Of a stretch of DNA of 64,000 bases, positions 34,956 through 42,959 are shown piece by piece; position 1 is the first letter of the stretch, and each line of letters begins with the position of its first letter. The stretch covers positions 1 through 64,000 of the forward strand of contig CAMATH010000033.1 in NCBI GenBank assembly GCA_945860955.1, in the 5' to 3' direction. The notes beneath the pieces were generated by a model. The model worked only from the letters and a program-made list of their open reading frames with translations, made no database searches and was not told the DNA's origin. The stretch is from Planctomicrobium piriforme (GTDB lineage Bacteria; Planctomycetota; Planctomycetia; Planctomycetales; Planctomycetaceae). The translations under genes were made by a program, and so were the position numbers.

Positions 34956-36737
34956 ATGAAGTTTCTTTCGCGTTTGCTGATTCCCGCCGTGTTGGGATGT
35001 TGTGTGCTGTTCGCCGACCCGGCCCGGGGCGAGATCAAAGCCGACTTCGAGATGTTCCACGATCCGCTGTTCGATCGGCCGATCACGAGTTCCTACTACT
35101 CGGCCAGGCTGGCGAAATTGTGGATCGAGGCGCTCGAACGTTCCGAAGTCGATATGCAGCGGCTGTCGGCGGAGTCGATGGCCAAAGGGGTCAAACTGGG
35201 GGTAAAGGGGCTCGAGCCGGCGATTCCCCGGTTGCGCGAACTCCTGCTGGGGGAATCGACGCATACGGCGGTTCGCGTCGCCGCCGCCCGGGCGCTGGTT
35301 GCGTTTGACGACCGCGAGTCGGCGAGTGCGCTCGCGACGGTGGCGGGGAAGTTCTCGGGCGACGTGCGGCAACTGTGCGAAACCGCGTTGGGAGACTGGA
35401 AATTTGAACCGATTCGGGGGGAATGGCGCGATCGGCTGACTCGCACCGGCGTGCGTCACCGCGAATTGGTGGTCGCGATTCGTGGGCTGGGACTGGCGGG
35501 TGATCCTCAGTCGGCACCCCGTTTGTTGGAACTGACTCATTCGCCATTGCAACCCGCCGAGATACGGATTGAGTCGGCTCTGGCGGCGGGACGTTTGCAA
35601 ACGACCGGACTCGCTACCGATGCGCAAAAGCTGATCGACGCGAAGACCGGGACGTTGCTGATCAACCGGATCTGTGCGGCCCGGGTGCTGGCAAAGCACC
35701 AGGCGGCCGACGCCCAGGCTCAGTTACTGAAACTGGCGATTGATCAAGAGCCGGCGGTCGCAGGCGAGGCATTACGGCTGCTCAACGAGATCGATTCGCG
35801 GTTGGTGTTGCCGTTGGCTGGCGAGGCGATGAAAAGCCCGGACGGGCTGGTTCGCCGACAGGGGATGTTGGCGTATGTCAAACTCCCGACGGTGGAACGG
35901 ATCCCGGCGATTGTCGCCATGTTGGATGACCTGTTGCCGAGCGTGCGGGGGGAGGCTCGGGAAGCGGTTCATGAGTTGCTTATGCAAGAGTCATTGCGGC
36001 CGACGATTTGGGTCGAGGTGTTGGCGATGCTGGCGCAGCCAAGTTGGCGGGGGGAGGAACAGGCGGCGCTGTTGGTGGGAGCGAACCAGCATCAGCCGGC
36101 GGCCAAGCGGCTGTTGGAGATGCAATCGATCGGCCGGGGCGAGGCGCGGGTGGCGGCGGCCTGGGCGTTGCGGAAGGTCGCGGTTCCAGAAACCTGCCCG
36201 GCGATCTTTTTACGGGCTCAGCAGTTGACCAAACAACGGAACGGCGGTCCCCGGCTCGAATCGATCGATGAGCAGTGCGCTCATTTGATGGAAGCGCTGG
36301 CTGTGATGAAGTTCTGGGAGGCGGAGGCGTTGTGGCGGGAATACGTCCCCAAGAATCTGCAGATGGGGAGTTGTTCGCGGGGGGCGTCGATTTGGGCGTT
36401 GGGTTTGCGGTTTGAGGAGCAGCATCAGCCCGAGTTGGCGCAACAGTTGGTCGAGCGATTGACCGATAACGCTCCGCTGCCGCCAGAAATGCCCTATGTG
36501 CGGTATTCGAGCGCGATCGCGCTGGGTCGCATGAAAGCGAAGGAGCAGGTCCGGCAGATGCTCGATTGGGTTGGAGAGGAGAATCTGAAATCAGGACACG
36601 TGAGTTCGGAACCGGCGCTGGCGATTCGTTGGGCGATGACGCAGATTACCGGAGAAGTGTATCCGGATTTGAAACCGATCTTGCGGGGGAAGCAAGGTTG
36701 GTTTTTGGAGTCGACGATCGCGGAGGATTTGAAGTAG
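34956..36737 (+). CDS. Exported HEAT-repeat protein
   Basis: 593 aa. Signal peptide (about 1-26, MKFLSRLLIP.. with LGCC, so a lipoprotein signal is possible). Beyond residue 60 the sequence is a solenoid of alpha-helical HEAT/PBS-lyase type repeats: AIPRLRELLLGESTHTAVRVAAARAL, SAPRLLELTHSPLQPAEIRIESALAAG, VAMLDDLLPSVRGEAREAV and others to the C-terminus. 39 nt behind the ABC permease gene, so likely in the same operon and possibly a docking or scaffold component for the exporter. No catalytic motif. Confidence 0.8.
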   Translation: MKFLSRLLIPAVLGCCVLFADPARGEIKADFEMFHDPLFDRPITSSYYSARLAKLWIEALERSEVDMQRLSAESMAKGVKLGVKGLEPAIPRLRELLLGESTHTAVRVAAARALVAFDDRESASALATVAGKFSGDVRQLCETALGDWKFEPIRGEWRDRLTRTGVRHRELVVAIRGLGLAGDPQSAPRLLELTHSPLQPAEIRIESALAAGRLQTTGLATDAQKLIDAKTGTLLINRICAARVLAKHQAADAQAQLLKLAIDQEPAVAGEALRLLNEIDSRLVLPLAGEAMKSPDGLVRRQGMLAYVKLPTVERIPAIVAMLDDLLPSVRGEAREAVHELLMQESLRPTIWVEVLAMLAQPSWRGEEQAALLVGANQHQPAAKRLLEMQSIGRGEARVAAAWALRKVAVPETCPAIFLRAQQLTKQRNGGPRLESIDEQCAHLMEALAVMKFWEAEALWREYVPKNLQMGSCSRGASIWALGLRFEEQHQPELAQQLVERLTDNAPLPPEMPYVRYSSAIALGRMKAKEQVRQMLDWVGEENLKSGHVSSEPALAIRWAMTQITGEVYPDLKPILRGKQGWFLESTIAEDLK

Positions 36738-36741
36738 CCGT

Positions 36742-36827
36742 CATCTGTAACTGTCTTTCTCAGAAAGACGGGCTCCGCTGCGCCTCCGCCGGCCAAACAA
36801 CGCACTGAGGGAAGCCCCAAGACTCAC
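36742..36827 (-). repeat. GTCTTTC..GAAAGAC dispersed repeat, copy C
   Basis: Holds the palindrome GTCTTTCT-C-AGAAAGAC (36753-36769). Read on the minus strand, about 80 nt align at roughly three bases in four with 54037-54120 (shared blocks CAGTGCGTTGT, GGCGCAGCGG, GAGAAAGAC). It fills nearly the whole gap between two converging genes. Confidence 0.7.
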
Positions 36828-36828
36828 A

Positions 36829-37173
36829 TCAAGTCCCCGCCACCGAATCGGACTGCGATCGTGGAATCTCCAGTCGGCAGCAGCCAAAATCGAGGATGTC
36901 GAACTTTGATTGAGCGACTTCGCCGTGAAAAATGGTTTCGTCCAGTCGATACGCGATACATCGCCCGCGACGTTCGCTTTGGACCAGTCCAGCGTGCTTC
37001 AGGATCTTGAGATGGTGCGATGTGGTCACCATCTCCGACGCCAACTGATCTGCGAGCTGGGTGACGGTCAAGGGACCGGCTCGCAGCAGGTCGACAATCC
37101 GCAGACGCAACGGCTCGGAGAGCGCTTTCAGGCGTTCCGCACACTCCGTCGCGGCTTTCTTATTCTGCTTCAC
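36829..37173 (-). CDS. ArsR-family transcriptional regulator
   Basis: 114 aa. Winged-helix domain: LKALSEPLRLRIVDLLRAGPLTVTQLADQLASEMVTTSHHLKILKHAGL (about 15-64) and wing ERRGRCIAYRL (67-77). The CVC motif of ArsR is absent; Cys72 in the wing and Cys98-Cys99 (FGCC) near the C-terminus could bind metal or respond to thiols. The C-terminal extension of about 30 residues resembles members annotated beside DUF1501/cofactor genes. Target genes unknown; an inverted repeat GACAGG-N9-CCTGTC at 37197-37217 lies just upstream of its start. Confidence 0.85.
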   Translation of the reverse strand: MKQNKKAATECAERLKALSEPLRLRIVDLLRAGPLTVTQLADQLASEMVTTSHHLKILKHAGLVQSERRGRCIAYRLDETIFHGEVAQSKFDILDFGCCRLEIPRSQSDSVAGT

Positions 37174-37196
37174 CGTTTCGACCGTGAGTTGAGTTT

Positions 37197-37217
37197 GACA
37201 GGGAGAACCCGCCTGTC
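37197..37217. promoter_or_regulatory. Inverted repeat upstream of ArsR gene
   Basis: GACAGG (37197-37202), nine-nt spacer, CCTGTC (37212-37217), 24 nt upstream of the arsR start on the minus strand. A TATATT-like -10 candidate lies further upstream at about 37231-37236. Autoregulatory operator candidate; no promoter with a good -35 is seen. Confidence 0.35.
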
Positions 37218-37471
37218 GCCGTTACGGATCAATATACCGGTCGTTCCGCAAGCGAGCAAACGGTCAGTTTCCATGTGGATCCATGGGACGCCTATGCGAC
37301 TGTCGATTTTTCCTGACATCGATCTTCCACGGAGTATTCGTCTCGCGTGGATACTCGATCCACTCATTCACTCGACAGAGTTTCGTGGCGTGGTGAATTA
37401 CCGGGAGTCTTGTCAAAATTCTTGAGCGAGACTCGGGTTTGATGTCGCATCGTACGAACGCAGGCGCAACC

Positions 37472-38899
37472 ATGAATGTGATCCGACGAACGTTTCTGAC
37501 GGAGACCGCTTTGGGACTCGGCGGGGTCGCGCTCTCTGCGTTGTTCGCCCGGGATCGCGTCGTGCTGGGAAACGAAGCTCCCGCGCCCCACGGATTGTCG
37601 GGCCTGCCCCATCACTTTCCGAAAGCCAAACGGGTGATCTTCCTGTACATGTCGGGAGGCCCGTCGCAGTTCGAAACGTTCGATCACAAGCCAAAGCTCA
37701 ACCAACTCGACGGCCAGCCGATGCCCGAGTCGGTGACCCAGGGTCAGCCAATCGCGCAATTGCAGGGGCAGCAGCTCAAGATCCTCGGTTCGCAGTTCAA
37801 ATTCCACAAACATGGCGAATCGGGGCAGGAAATCGCCGACATCCTGCCCCACACTGCGAAACTCGCCGACGATCTGGCCATCATCCGGTCAATGCACACC
37901 GACCAGATCAACCACGACCCGGCACATACCGTGATGAACACCGGAACGTCGATTTCCGGCCGACCCAGCATGGGGGCGTGGATCACCTACGGCCTCGGAT
38001 CGGAAGCCGACGAACTCCCCGGCTTTGTCGTGATGACCAGCGAGGGGGGGAGGAATCCGCAGCCAATCTCGTCGCGACAGTGGGGGGCGGGTTTTCTGCC
38101 GGGCAAGTTCCAGGGAATCCAGTTCCAACAGCAGGGGGACGCGGTCCATTATGTTCGTAACCCGCCAGGGGTTTCCGAAACGCATCAGCGTCGGACGCTC
38201 GACGCGGTTCGCAAGTTGAACACCGAATACCAGAAGGCAGCACTGAATCCCGATGTCGAAACCCGGATCGCCCAGTATGAACTGGCGTTTCGAATGCAGT
38301 CGGGCATCCCCAACCTGTTCGATCTGGCGACTGAGCCGAAACATGTGCTGGAGGCGTACGGACTGACCAGCGACACGCTGCAGCAATCGAGTTTCGCCCG
38401 AAACTGTCTGGTCGCACGCCGAATGGCCGAGCGGGGGGTGCGGTTCATTCAGCTCTATCACCGCGACTGGGATCATCATGGCGATCTGGTGAAGTACATG
38501 AACACGACGTGTGGACTCACCGACCTGCCCACCTACGCGTTGATTCAGGATTTGAAACAGCGCGGGATGTTCGACGAGACGCTGATCGTCTGGGGAGGCG
38601 AATTCGGACGGACGCCCATGTTCCAGGGAAAGGGGCAGGAACCGGGACGCGACCACCATATGCGTTCGTTCTCGATGTGGCTCGCCGGCGGGGGAGTCCG
38701 GGGAGGGGTCACCTATGGCGCGACCGACGAACTCGGCTACCATTCTGTGGAGAATCCGGTGCATGTCCGCGACCTGCACGCCACCATGCTGCATTTGCTG
38801 GGAATCGACCACAACCGGTTAACCTACCGCACCCAGGGACTGGATTTTCGATTGACGGGAGTCGAACCGGCCCGGGTGGTTCGCGAGGTTCTGGCGTGA
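37472..38899 (+). CDS. DUF1501 protein with Tat signal (copy 1)
   Basis: 475 aa. ATG 37472 gives MNVIRRTFLTETALGLGG, a twin-arginine signal. The mature part shows the DUF1501 block: AKRVIFLYMSGGPSQFETFDHKPKL (near 55-80), DIL.H...LADDLAIIRSMHTDQINHDPAH, VRFIQLYHRDWDHHGD and IVWGGEFGRTPM, then GRDHHMRSFSMWLAGGGVRGG. DUF1501 is a sulfatase/alkaline-phosphatase-fold family whose histidines and aspartates suggest a metal site. Usually paired with DUF1549/DUF1553 proteins; none is adjacent here. Natural role unknown. Confidence 0.9.
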   Translation: MNVIRRTFLTETALGLGGVALSALFARDRVVLGNEAPAPHGLSGLPHHFPKAKRVIFLYMSGGPSQFETFDHKPKLNQLDGQPMPESVTQGQPIAQLQGQQLKILGSQFKFHKHGESGQEIADILPHTAKLADDLAIIRSMHTDQINHDPAHTVMNTGTSISGRPSMGAWITYGLGSEADELPGFVVMTSEGGRNPQPISSRQWGAGFLPGKFQGIQFQQQGDAVHYVRNPPGVSETHQRRTLDAVRKLNTEYQKAALNPDVETRIAQYELAFRMQSGIPNLFDLATEPKHVLEAYGLTSDTLQQSSFARNCLVARRMAERGVRFIQLYHRDWDHHGDLVKYMNTTCGLTDLPTYALIQDLKQRGMFDETLIVWGGEFGRTPMFQGKGQEPGRDHHMRSFSMWLAGGGVRGGVTYGATDELGYHSVENPVHVRDLHATMLHLLGIDHNRLTYRTQGLDFRLTGVEPARVVREVLA

Positions 38900-38978
38900 C
38901 ATTTGAGCGCGAACCCCGGGCCTACGGGGCTCGTCAGAACACCTAACCACTTCCAGAATCCACGAACGACTTCCCGTT

Positions 38979-40088
38979 GTGCTGACGCCACGCTTTACGA
39001 TCAACAACGCGATCACCCGGGATCTTACGACAATTGAGCGTGCCCGCGGGTTTCTCGAAGCAGCCACCCTGTCGGAAGACTGGGTGAGGCAGATGAGCCA
39101 GCGCGCCTTGTTGCTGGAAGCGCACCATACGACGCATATCGAGGGGGCACGCCTGACGCTCGATCAGTCTCGCCAGCTTTGGGCCGGCGAGAGTGTCTCG
39201 GGAACGGATGTGGATGACGTCCGCGAACTGCTCAATTATCGGGCGGCTTTTGAGCTGGTGGTCCAACATGCGGCGGGCGATCAGCCGATCAGCGAGATCC
39301 TGATTCGCGAAATTCATCGACGACTTGTGACGGGCGTTCGTGGCGAAGCGGCACAACCGGGAATGTACAGGGTCACCCAGAATTACATCGCCAACAGCCG
39401 AACCGGGAAGGTCGTGTACACCCCTCCCCCGCCCGGCGACGTCCCGGATCTCATGCGGGAACTCGTCGAGTGGCTCAGATTCGATACTGCCGTTCACCCC
39501 GTTTTGATCGCGGGAATTGCGCAGTTTCAGTTGGTTCACATCCACCCGTTTGTGGATGGGAATGGACGAACGTCGCGGTTGTTGTCGACCGTGTGCCTCT
39601 ATCGGGCAGGCTACGACTTCCGGCGATTGTTCACGTTGAGCGAGTACTATGATCGGAATCGAACCGCGTTCTACACCGCACTTCAAAGTGTACGCGAACG
39701 CCATTTGGACCTCACCGGTTGGCTCGAGTACTTTGTCGACGGACTGGCGACGCAGTTAACGGAAGTCAAACAGCGGGGAGAGGTTGCGATACGGACCGAC
39801 GTGGTGGCAAGACGTCATCGACTGAACGCGCGCCAAGCGGCTGCGATCGCCTGGGTCCAGACCCACGGAACCTTGGCGATTTCCGACCTATTCGGACAGT
39901 TCCCCGAAATCACACGGCGCACATTGCAGCGTGACCTAAAGTCGCTCGTGGAACGGGGACTGCTATTGGAGATTAGTTCAGGTGCGACCGACCCGAATCG
40001 CCACTACGTTCTCGCGCAGGATACATCAGGACACTTGCCCCCTGGGGAGTGCCATCGAGCTGTGACAAGCTGTGACATCGAGCTGTGA
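38979..40088 (+). CDS. Fic-family AMP transferase-like protein
   Basis: 369 aa; start GTG 38979, no clear ribosome site. Fic core [12 protein letters not shown] (189-200; His189 base, Asp193, the GNG loop and Arg200 intact). An inhibitory helix T51-x3-E55-G56 precedes the core, so it is class II with intramolecular inhibition. The C-terminal 100 residues hold a winged-helix region ([32 protein letters not shown]). This Fic+HTH layout is typical of chromosomal, non-effector Fic proteins. Its last residues and stop are read from the 23-bp tandem repeat at 40055-40123, so the tail is not conserved in function. No toxin-antitoxin partner adjacent. Confidence 0.88.
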   Translation: MLTPRFTINNAITRDLTTIERARGFLEAATLSEDWVRQMSQRALLLEAHHTTHIEGARLTLDQSRQLWAGESVSGTDVDDVRELLNYRAAFELVVQHAAGDQPISEILIREIHRRLVTGVRGEAAQPGMYRVTQNYIANSRTGKVVYTPPPPGDVPDLMRELVEWLRFDTAVHPVLIAGIAQFQLVHIHPFVDGNGRTSRLLSTVCLYRAGYDFRRLFTLSEYYDRNRTAFYTALQSVRERHLDLTGWLEYFVDGLATQLTEVKQRGEVAIRTDVVARRHRLNARQAAAIAWVQTHGTLAISDLFGQFPEITRRTLQRDLKSLVERGLLLEISSGATDPNRHYVLAQDTSGHLPPGECHRAVTSCDIEL

Positions 40089-40123
40089 CAAGCTGTGACA
40101 TCGAGCTGTGACAAGCTGCGACA
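40055..40123. repeat. Three tandem 23-bp repeats
   Basis: Unit TCG + two AGCTGTGACA decamers (23 bp), at 40055-40077, 40078-40100 and 40101-40123; the last decamer has AGCTGCGACA. The AGCTGTGACA boxes therefore alternate at spacings of 10 and 13 bp. The array begins inside the 3' end of the Fic gene and contains its stop (40086-40088). No spacers, so not CRISPR. Confidence 0.85.
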
Positions 40124-40177
40124 TTTCCCAATTCCTGCCTCGGCGTTGTTTGATCCGACCACAAAGAGTGCCCCAGA

Positions 40178-40975
40178 ATGCTGATTCCCGATCCCTGGCA
40201 CGAGCTGCGCAACATCTCTCCCGCGCGAATCGCATTGGGCCGCGCGGGGGGGAGTCTGCCAACCCGGGAGCTTCTGGACTTCGCGCTGGCCCATTCCCGG
40301 GCTCGCGACGCCGTCCAGATGCCCTTTGACGTACAGCGAATGGCGCAGGAAATCCGCGATCTCGGTTGCGAGGTGACTCTCGTCACCACGTTGGCGACCA
40401 CCCGCAAGGCGTACCTCACGCGTCCCGACTGGGGTCGGGGACTCGCTCCCGAGAGTGTTGATCCACTCCAGCGAATTCGCACCTCGAAACCGGGGGTTTC
40501 GCCAGCGTTTGACTTGGTGATTGTGGTTTCCGACGGTTTGTCGGCTCTGGCGGCCGACCGCCAAGTGGTCCCCCTCTTGCGCTCCCTGTTGCCCCGACTG
40601 GTGGAACAGAACTGGTCGCTGGCCCCGATTGTGGTGGCCCCCTTCGCCCGGGTCGCGCTGCAGGATGCGGTGGGACAAATTCTGGACTGCCGGCTGGCGC
40701 TGTCGTTGCTGGGAGAACGCCCGGGTTTGAATTCCCCCGACAGTCTGGGGGCATACTTCGTCCATGAACCGCTCGTGGGCAAGACCGACGCCGACCGCAA
40801 CTGCGTTTCAAACATTCGACCCGAGGGGTTGCCGATTGAACCGGCGGCACAGACCCTCTACAGACTCCTCACCGCCGCCCGCGATCGGAGAGTGAGTGGT
40901 GTCGCATTGAAAGATGACACACCGGCGTTGCTGGAACCTCGCGAAAAAGGGTTGCCTACGGACTCCCATGGATGA
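40178..40975 (+). CDS. eutC: Ethanolamine ammonia-lyase small subunit (EutC) homologue
   Basis: 265 aa. Contains the EutC layout: LRNISPARIALGRAGGSLPTRELLDFALAHSRARDAVQ (about 10-48, the segment contacting EutB and B12), FDLVIVVSDGLSALA, PIVVAPFARVALQDAVGQIL, GERPGLNSPDSLGAYF and NIRPEGLP. The partner eutB is not present on either side: the Fic gene is upstream and a DUF1501 gene converges downstream. EutC cannot act alone, so eutB must be elsewhere or the gene is a relic. Frame intact and signature residues kept, which favours function. Starts 89 nt after the Fic gene. Confidence 0.87.
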   Translation: MLIPDPWHELRNISPARIALGRAGGSLPTRELLDFALAHSRARDAVQMPFDVQRMAQEIRDLGCEVTLVTTLATTRKAYLTRPDWGRGLAPESVDPLQRIRTSKPGVSPAFDLVIVVSDGLSALAADRQVVPLLRSLLPRLVEQNWSLAPIVVAPFARVALQDAVGQILDCRLALSLLGERPGLNSPDSLGAYFVHEPLVGKTDADRNCVSNIRPEGLPIEPAAQTLYRLLTAARDRRVSGVALKDDTPALLEPREKGLPTDSHG

Positions 40976-41008
40976 CAGGGCCTGGACTATCGACATTCAC
41001 AATCTTCG

Positions 41009-42568
41009 TTACGCCAACAACCCCTTAATCACGTGACCGTGAACGTCGGTCAGTCGGCGGTCGATGCCGTTGTGACGCACGGTCAGCCGGGTGTGATCGA
41101 TCCCCAGGAGATGCAGGATCGTCGCGTGGATGTCGTAGACCTGTGTCGGGTTGTCCCGGTCGGCCGGTTTGTAGCCCCAGGAATCACTTTCGCCGCACGT
41201 CACGCCGCCACGAATTCCACCGCCCGCCAGCCAGTTTGTGAAAACGTACGGATTGTGGTCTCGGCCTTTGCCCCCTTGAGTGGACGGCATTCGGCCGAAT
41301 TCGGTCGTCCAAAGGACGATGGTGTCGTCGAGCAGGCCGCGTTGTTTCAGATCCTGAATGAGGGCCGACGCTCCCCGCGCCATGCCGCGCGCCAGTGGCC
41401 CGTGATCCCGCTCGACATCTTCGTGCGAATCCCAATTCCGCCGGGGGAACCCGTTGTCGTTCCCGCTCCAGATCTGCACGAATCGGACTCCCCGTTCGAG
41501 CAGTCGCCTGGCCACCAGGCACTTGCGGCCGAAGTACTCGATCTCCTCGGTCGGATTGATCTCCGCGGGAAATGTGCTTTGGCCATGATCGAGGCCGTAG
41601 AGCTTCAGAATGTGCTTTGGCTCCCCCGAAACATCGAGTGCCTCCGGGGCGGCAAGTTGCATTTTCGCCGCCAGTTCATAGCTGCGGATCCGGGCCTCCA
41701 GTCGCGAATCTCCCGGTCGCTCGGCAGCATGTTCCTGATTGAACCGCCGAAGCAGTCGCTGCGTCGCCTGTTCACTCGACGCGTTGACGTAGCTCCCCCC
41801 CTTGCCGGGGAACAGGTCGGCGATGGGCGTGTTCTTTCCGGGGTAAATGATCGTTCCCTGATGTTGCGCGGGAAGGAACGCCGTATCCCAGTTTTTCGGA
41901 CCGTTGGAAGCGAAGCCGCGATGATCCGGAAGAACCACGAACGTGGGCAGATTTTCGTTCAGGCTCCCCAGTCCGTAGCTCACCCAGCAACCCATGCCGG
42001 GGAAGCCGGGGAGTTGAAATCCGGTCGCCTGCAGGTAGGTCGCCTGACTGTGAACGCCGGTTTTGCCCACGAGGTTGTGCACGAACGCCATGTCGTCGAC
42101 GCACGCCCCCAGGTCGGCGACCACTTCCGACAGCGGTTTGCCACAACCGCCATACGGTTGGAACTTCCAGATCGGCTTCATCCAAGGCCCCAGCCCATTC
42201 TGAAACGCTTCGACATGCTCGCCAAAGTCCGAGGGTTCGCCATGATGTTTGACGAGCTCGGGCTTGTAGTCGAACAAGTCAATATGGCTGGCGGCTCCTC
42301 CCATGAACAACTGCACAACCCGCTTCGCGCGGGGGGGATGGTGGGGGATTCCGGGCAGTCCACCGATGCCGGCATTGGGCGAGTTCGTGGCAGGGGACGT
42401 GGCGGCGGGTGTGTCGGAGGCGAGCAAACCCTCCTGTTGCAACAGTCCCGCGAGCGCCAAGCCACCAAATCCGCCACCAGCTTCCCAAAGAAACTCCCGC
42501 CGCGTCGGGCAAGTTTTTTTGCCAACGTCGTGGAAAGGAGACGAATTGGTTGCGGAAGGATGACTCAT
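41009..42568 (-). CDS. DUF1501 protein with Tat signal (copy 2)
   Basis: 519 aa; start at 42568. Tat motif TRREFLWEAGGGFGGLALAGLL (about 21-43). The DUF1501 blocks are in order: AKRVVQLFMGGAASHIDLFDYKPEL, MAFVHNLVGKTGVHSQATY, VRFVQIWSGNDN..NWDSHEDVERDH, VLWTTEFGRMPSTQG, GRDHNPYVFTNWLAGGGIRGG and DIHATILHLLGIDH. Its nearest neighbour EutC is convergent (33 nt). No DUF1549/1553 partner in the window, as for the other two copies. Confidence 0.9.
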   Translation of the reverse strand: MSHPSATNSSPFHDVGKKTCPTRREFLWEAGGGFGGLALAGLLQQEGLLASDTPAATSPATNSPNAGIGGLPGIPHHPPRAKRVVQLFMGGAASHIDLFDYKPELVKHHGEPSDFGEHVEAFQNGLGPWMKPIWKFQPYGGCGKPLSEVVADLGACVDDMAFVHNLVGKTGVHSQATYLQATGFQLPGFPGMGCWVSYGLGSLNENLPTFVVLPDHRGFASNGPKNWDTAFLPAQHQGTIIYPGKNTPIADLFPGKGGSYVNASSEQATQRLLRRFNQEHAAERPGDSRLEARIRSYELAAKMQLAAPEALDVSGEPKHILKLYGLDHGQSTFPAEINPTEEIEYFGRKCLVARRLLERGVRFVQIWSGNDNGFPRRNWDSHEDVERDHGPLARGMARGASALIQDLKQRGLLDDTIVLWTTEFGRMPSTQGGKGRDHNPYVFTNWLAGGGIRGGVTCGESDSWGYKPADRDNPTQVYDIHATILHLLGIDHTRLTVRHNGIDRRLTDVHGHVIKGLLA

Positions 42569-42670
42569 GACGGCGACCTGACTCGGGGGACGTCGGAATG
42601 TTCCGGGCCTATTGATCCTATCAGAGACGATTGACGCGTACGTAGTGAACCCGCGATTCGTGGCACATCG

Positions 42671-42700
42671 TTCGCGGTGTGTGCGGGGCGACACTATACT
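42671..42700 (+). promoter_or_regulatory. Weak promoter candidate
   Basis: TTCGCG (42671-42676), 18-nt spacer, TATACT (42695-42700). Good -10, poor -35. Leader to the ATG at 42960 would be about 250 nt and contains two repeat palindromes. Confidence 0.3.
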
Positions 42701-42730
42701 CCCCCTGGACGAAAACGACGTGCAGTAGCA

Positions 42731-42790
42731 GAGCCGCACCCATCAGGAAGCAGTGTCCTTTCGCCGCCTCCAGACCGGCGGGGATCTGGT
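42731..42790. repeat. GAGCCGC hairpin repeat, degenerate copy 3
   Basis: Begins GAGCCGCACCCATCAGGAAG, matching the left arm and loop of the family with two changes. The right arm is too diverged to pair fully. Confidence 0.55.
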
Positions 42791-42820
42791 TACCTGTTCC
42801 GTCTTCGACACCCCCCATGT

Positions 42821-42841
42821 GGACGGGTCTGCGACCCGTCC
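42821..42841. repeat. GGACGGGTC palindrome, solo copy
   Basis: GGACGGGTC-TGC-GACCCGTCC, 9-bp perfect arms. Same palindrome as in the REPIN-like elements at 349-439 and 60003-60096, here single. Confidence 0.7.
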
Positions 42842-42959
42842 GACGACAGCCCAGTGGCAAGGAATGCGCTGGCCGTCCTGCGGGGTGTTTCGGTTCGCGC
42901 TCCCGTGAACGTGTTGACCGCGACCTCCGTTCTTTCCGCCTCACCTGGAACTCCCATTC

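Larger units (their letters stand above)
42569..42959. other. Divergent intergenic region with repeats
   Basis: About 391 nt between DUF1501 copy 2 (minus) and the sugar kinase fusion gene (plus). It holds a degenerate GAGCCGC repeat near 42731-42790, a GGACGGGTC palindrome at 42821-42841 and a weak promoter candidate at 42671-42700. No gene supported. Confidence 0.45.

Noticed and set aside
33246-35699. An 817-codon open frame antisense to the ABC permease and HEAT gene
   Set aside because: Composition is Gln/Arg/His-rich and lacks any motif. The sense strand has clear transmembrane and HEAT patterns.
40055-40123. Possible CRISPR array
   Set aside because: The units are directly adjacent without unique spacers and no cas genes are in the window.
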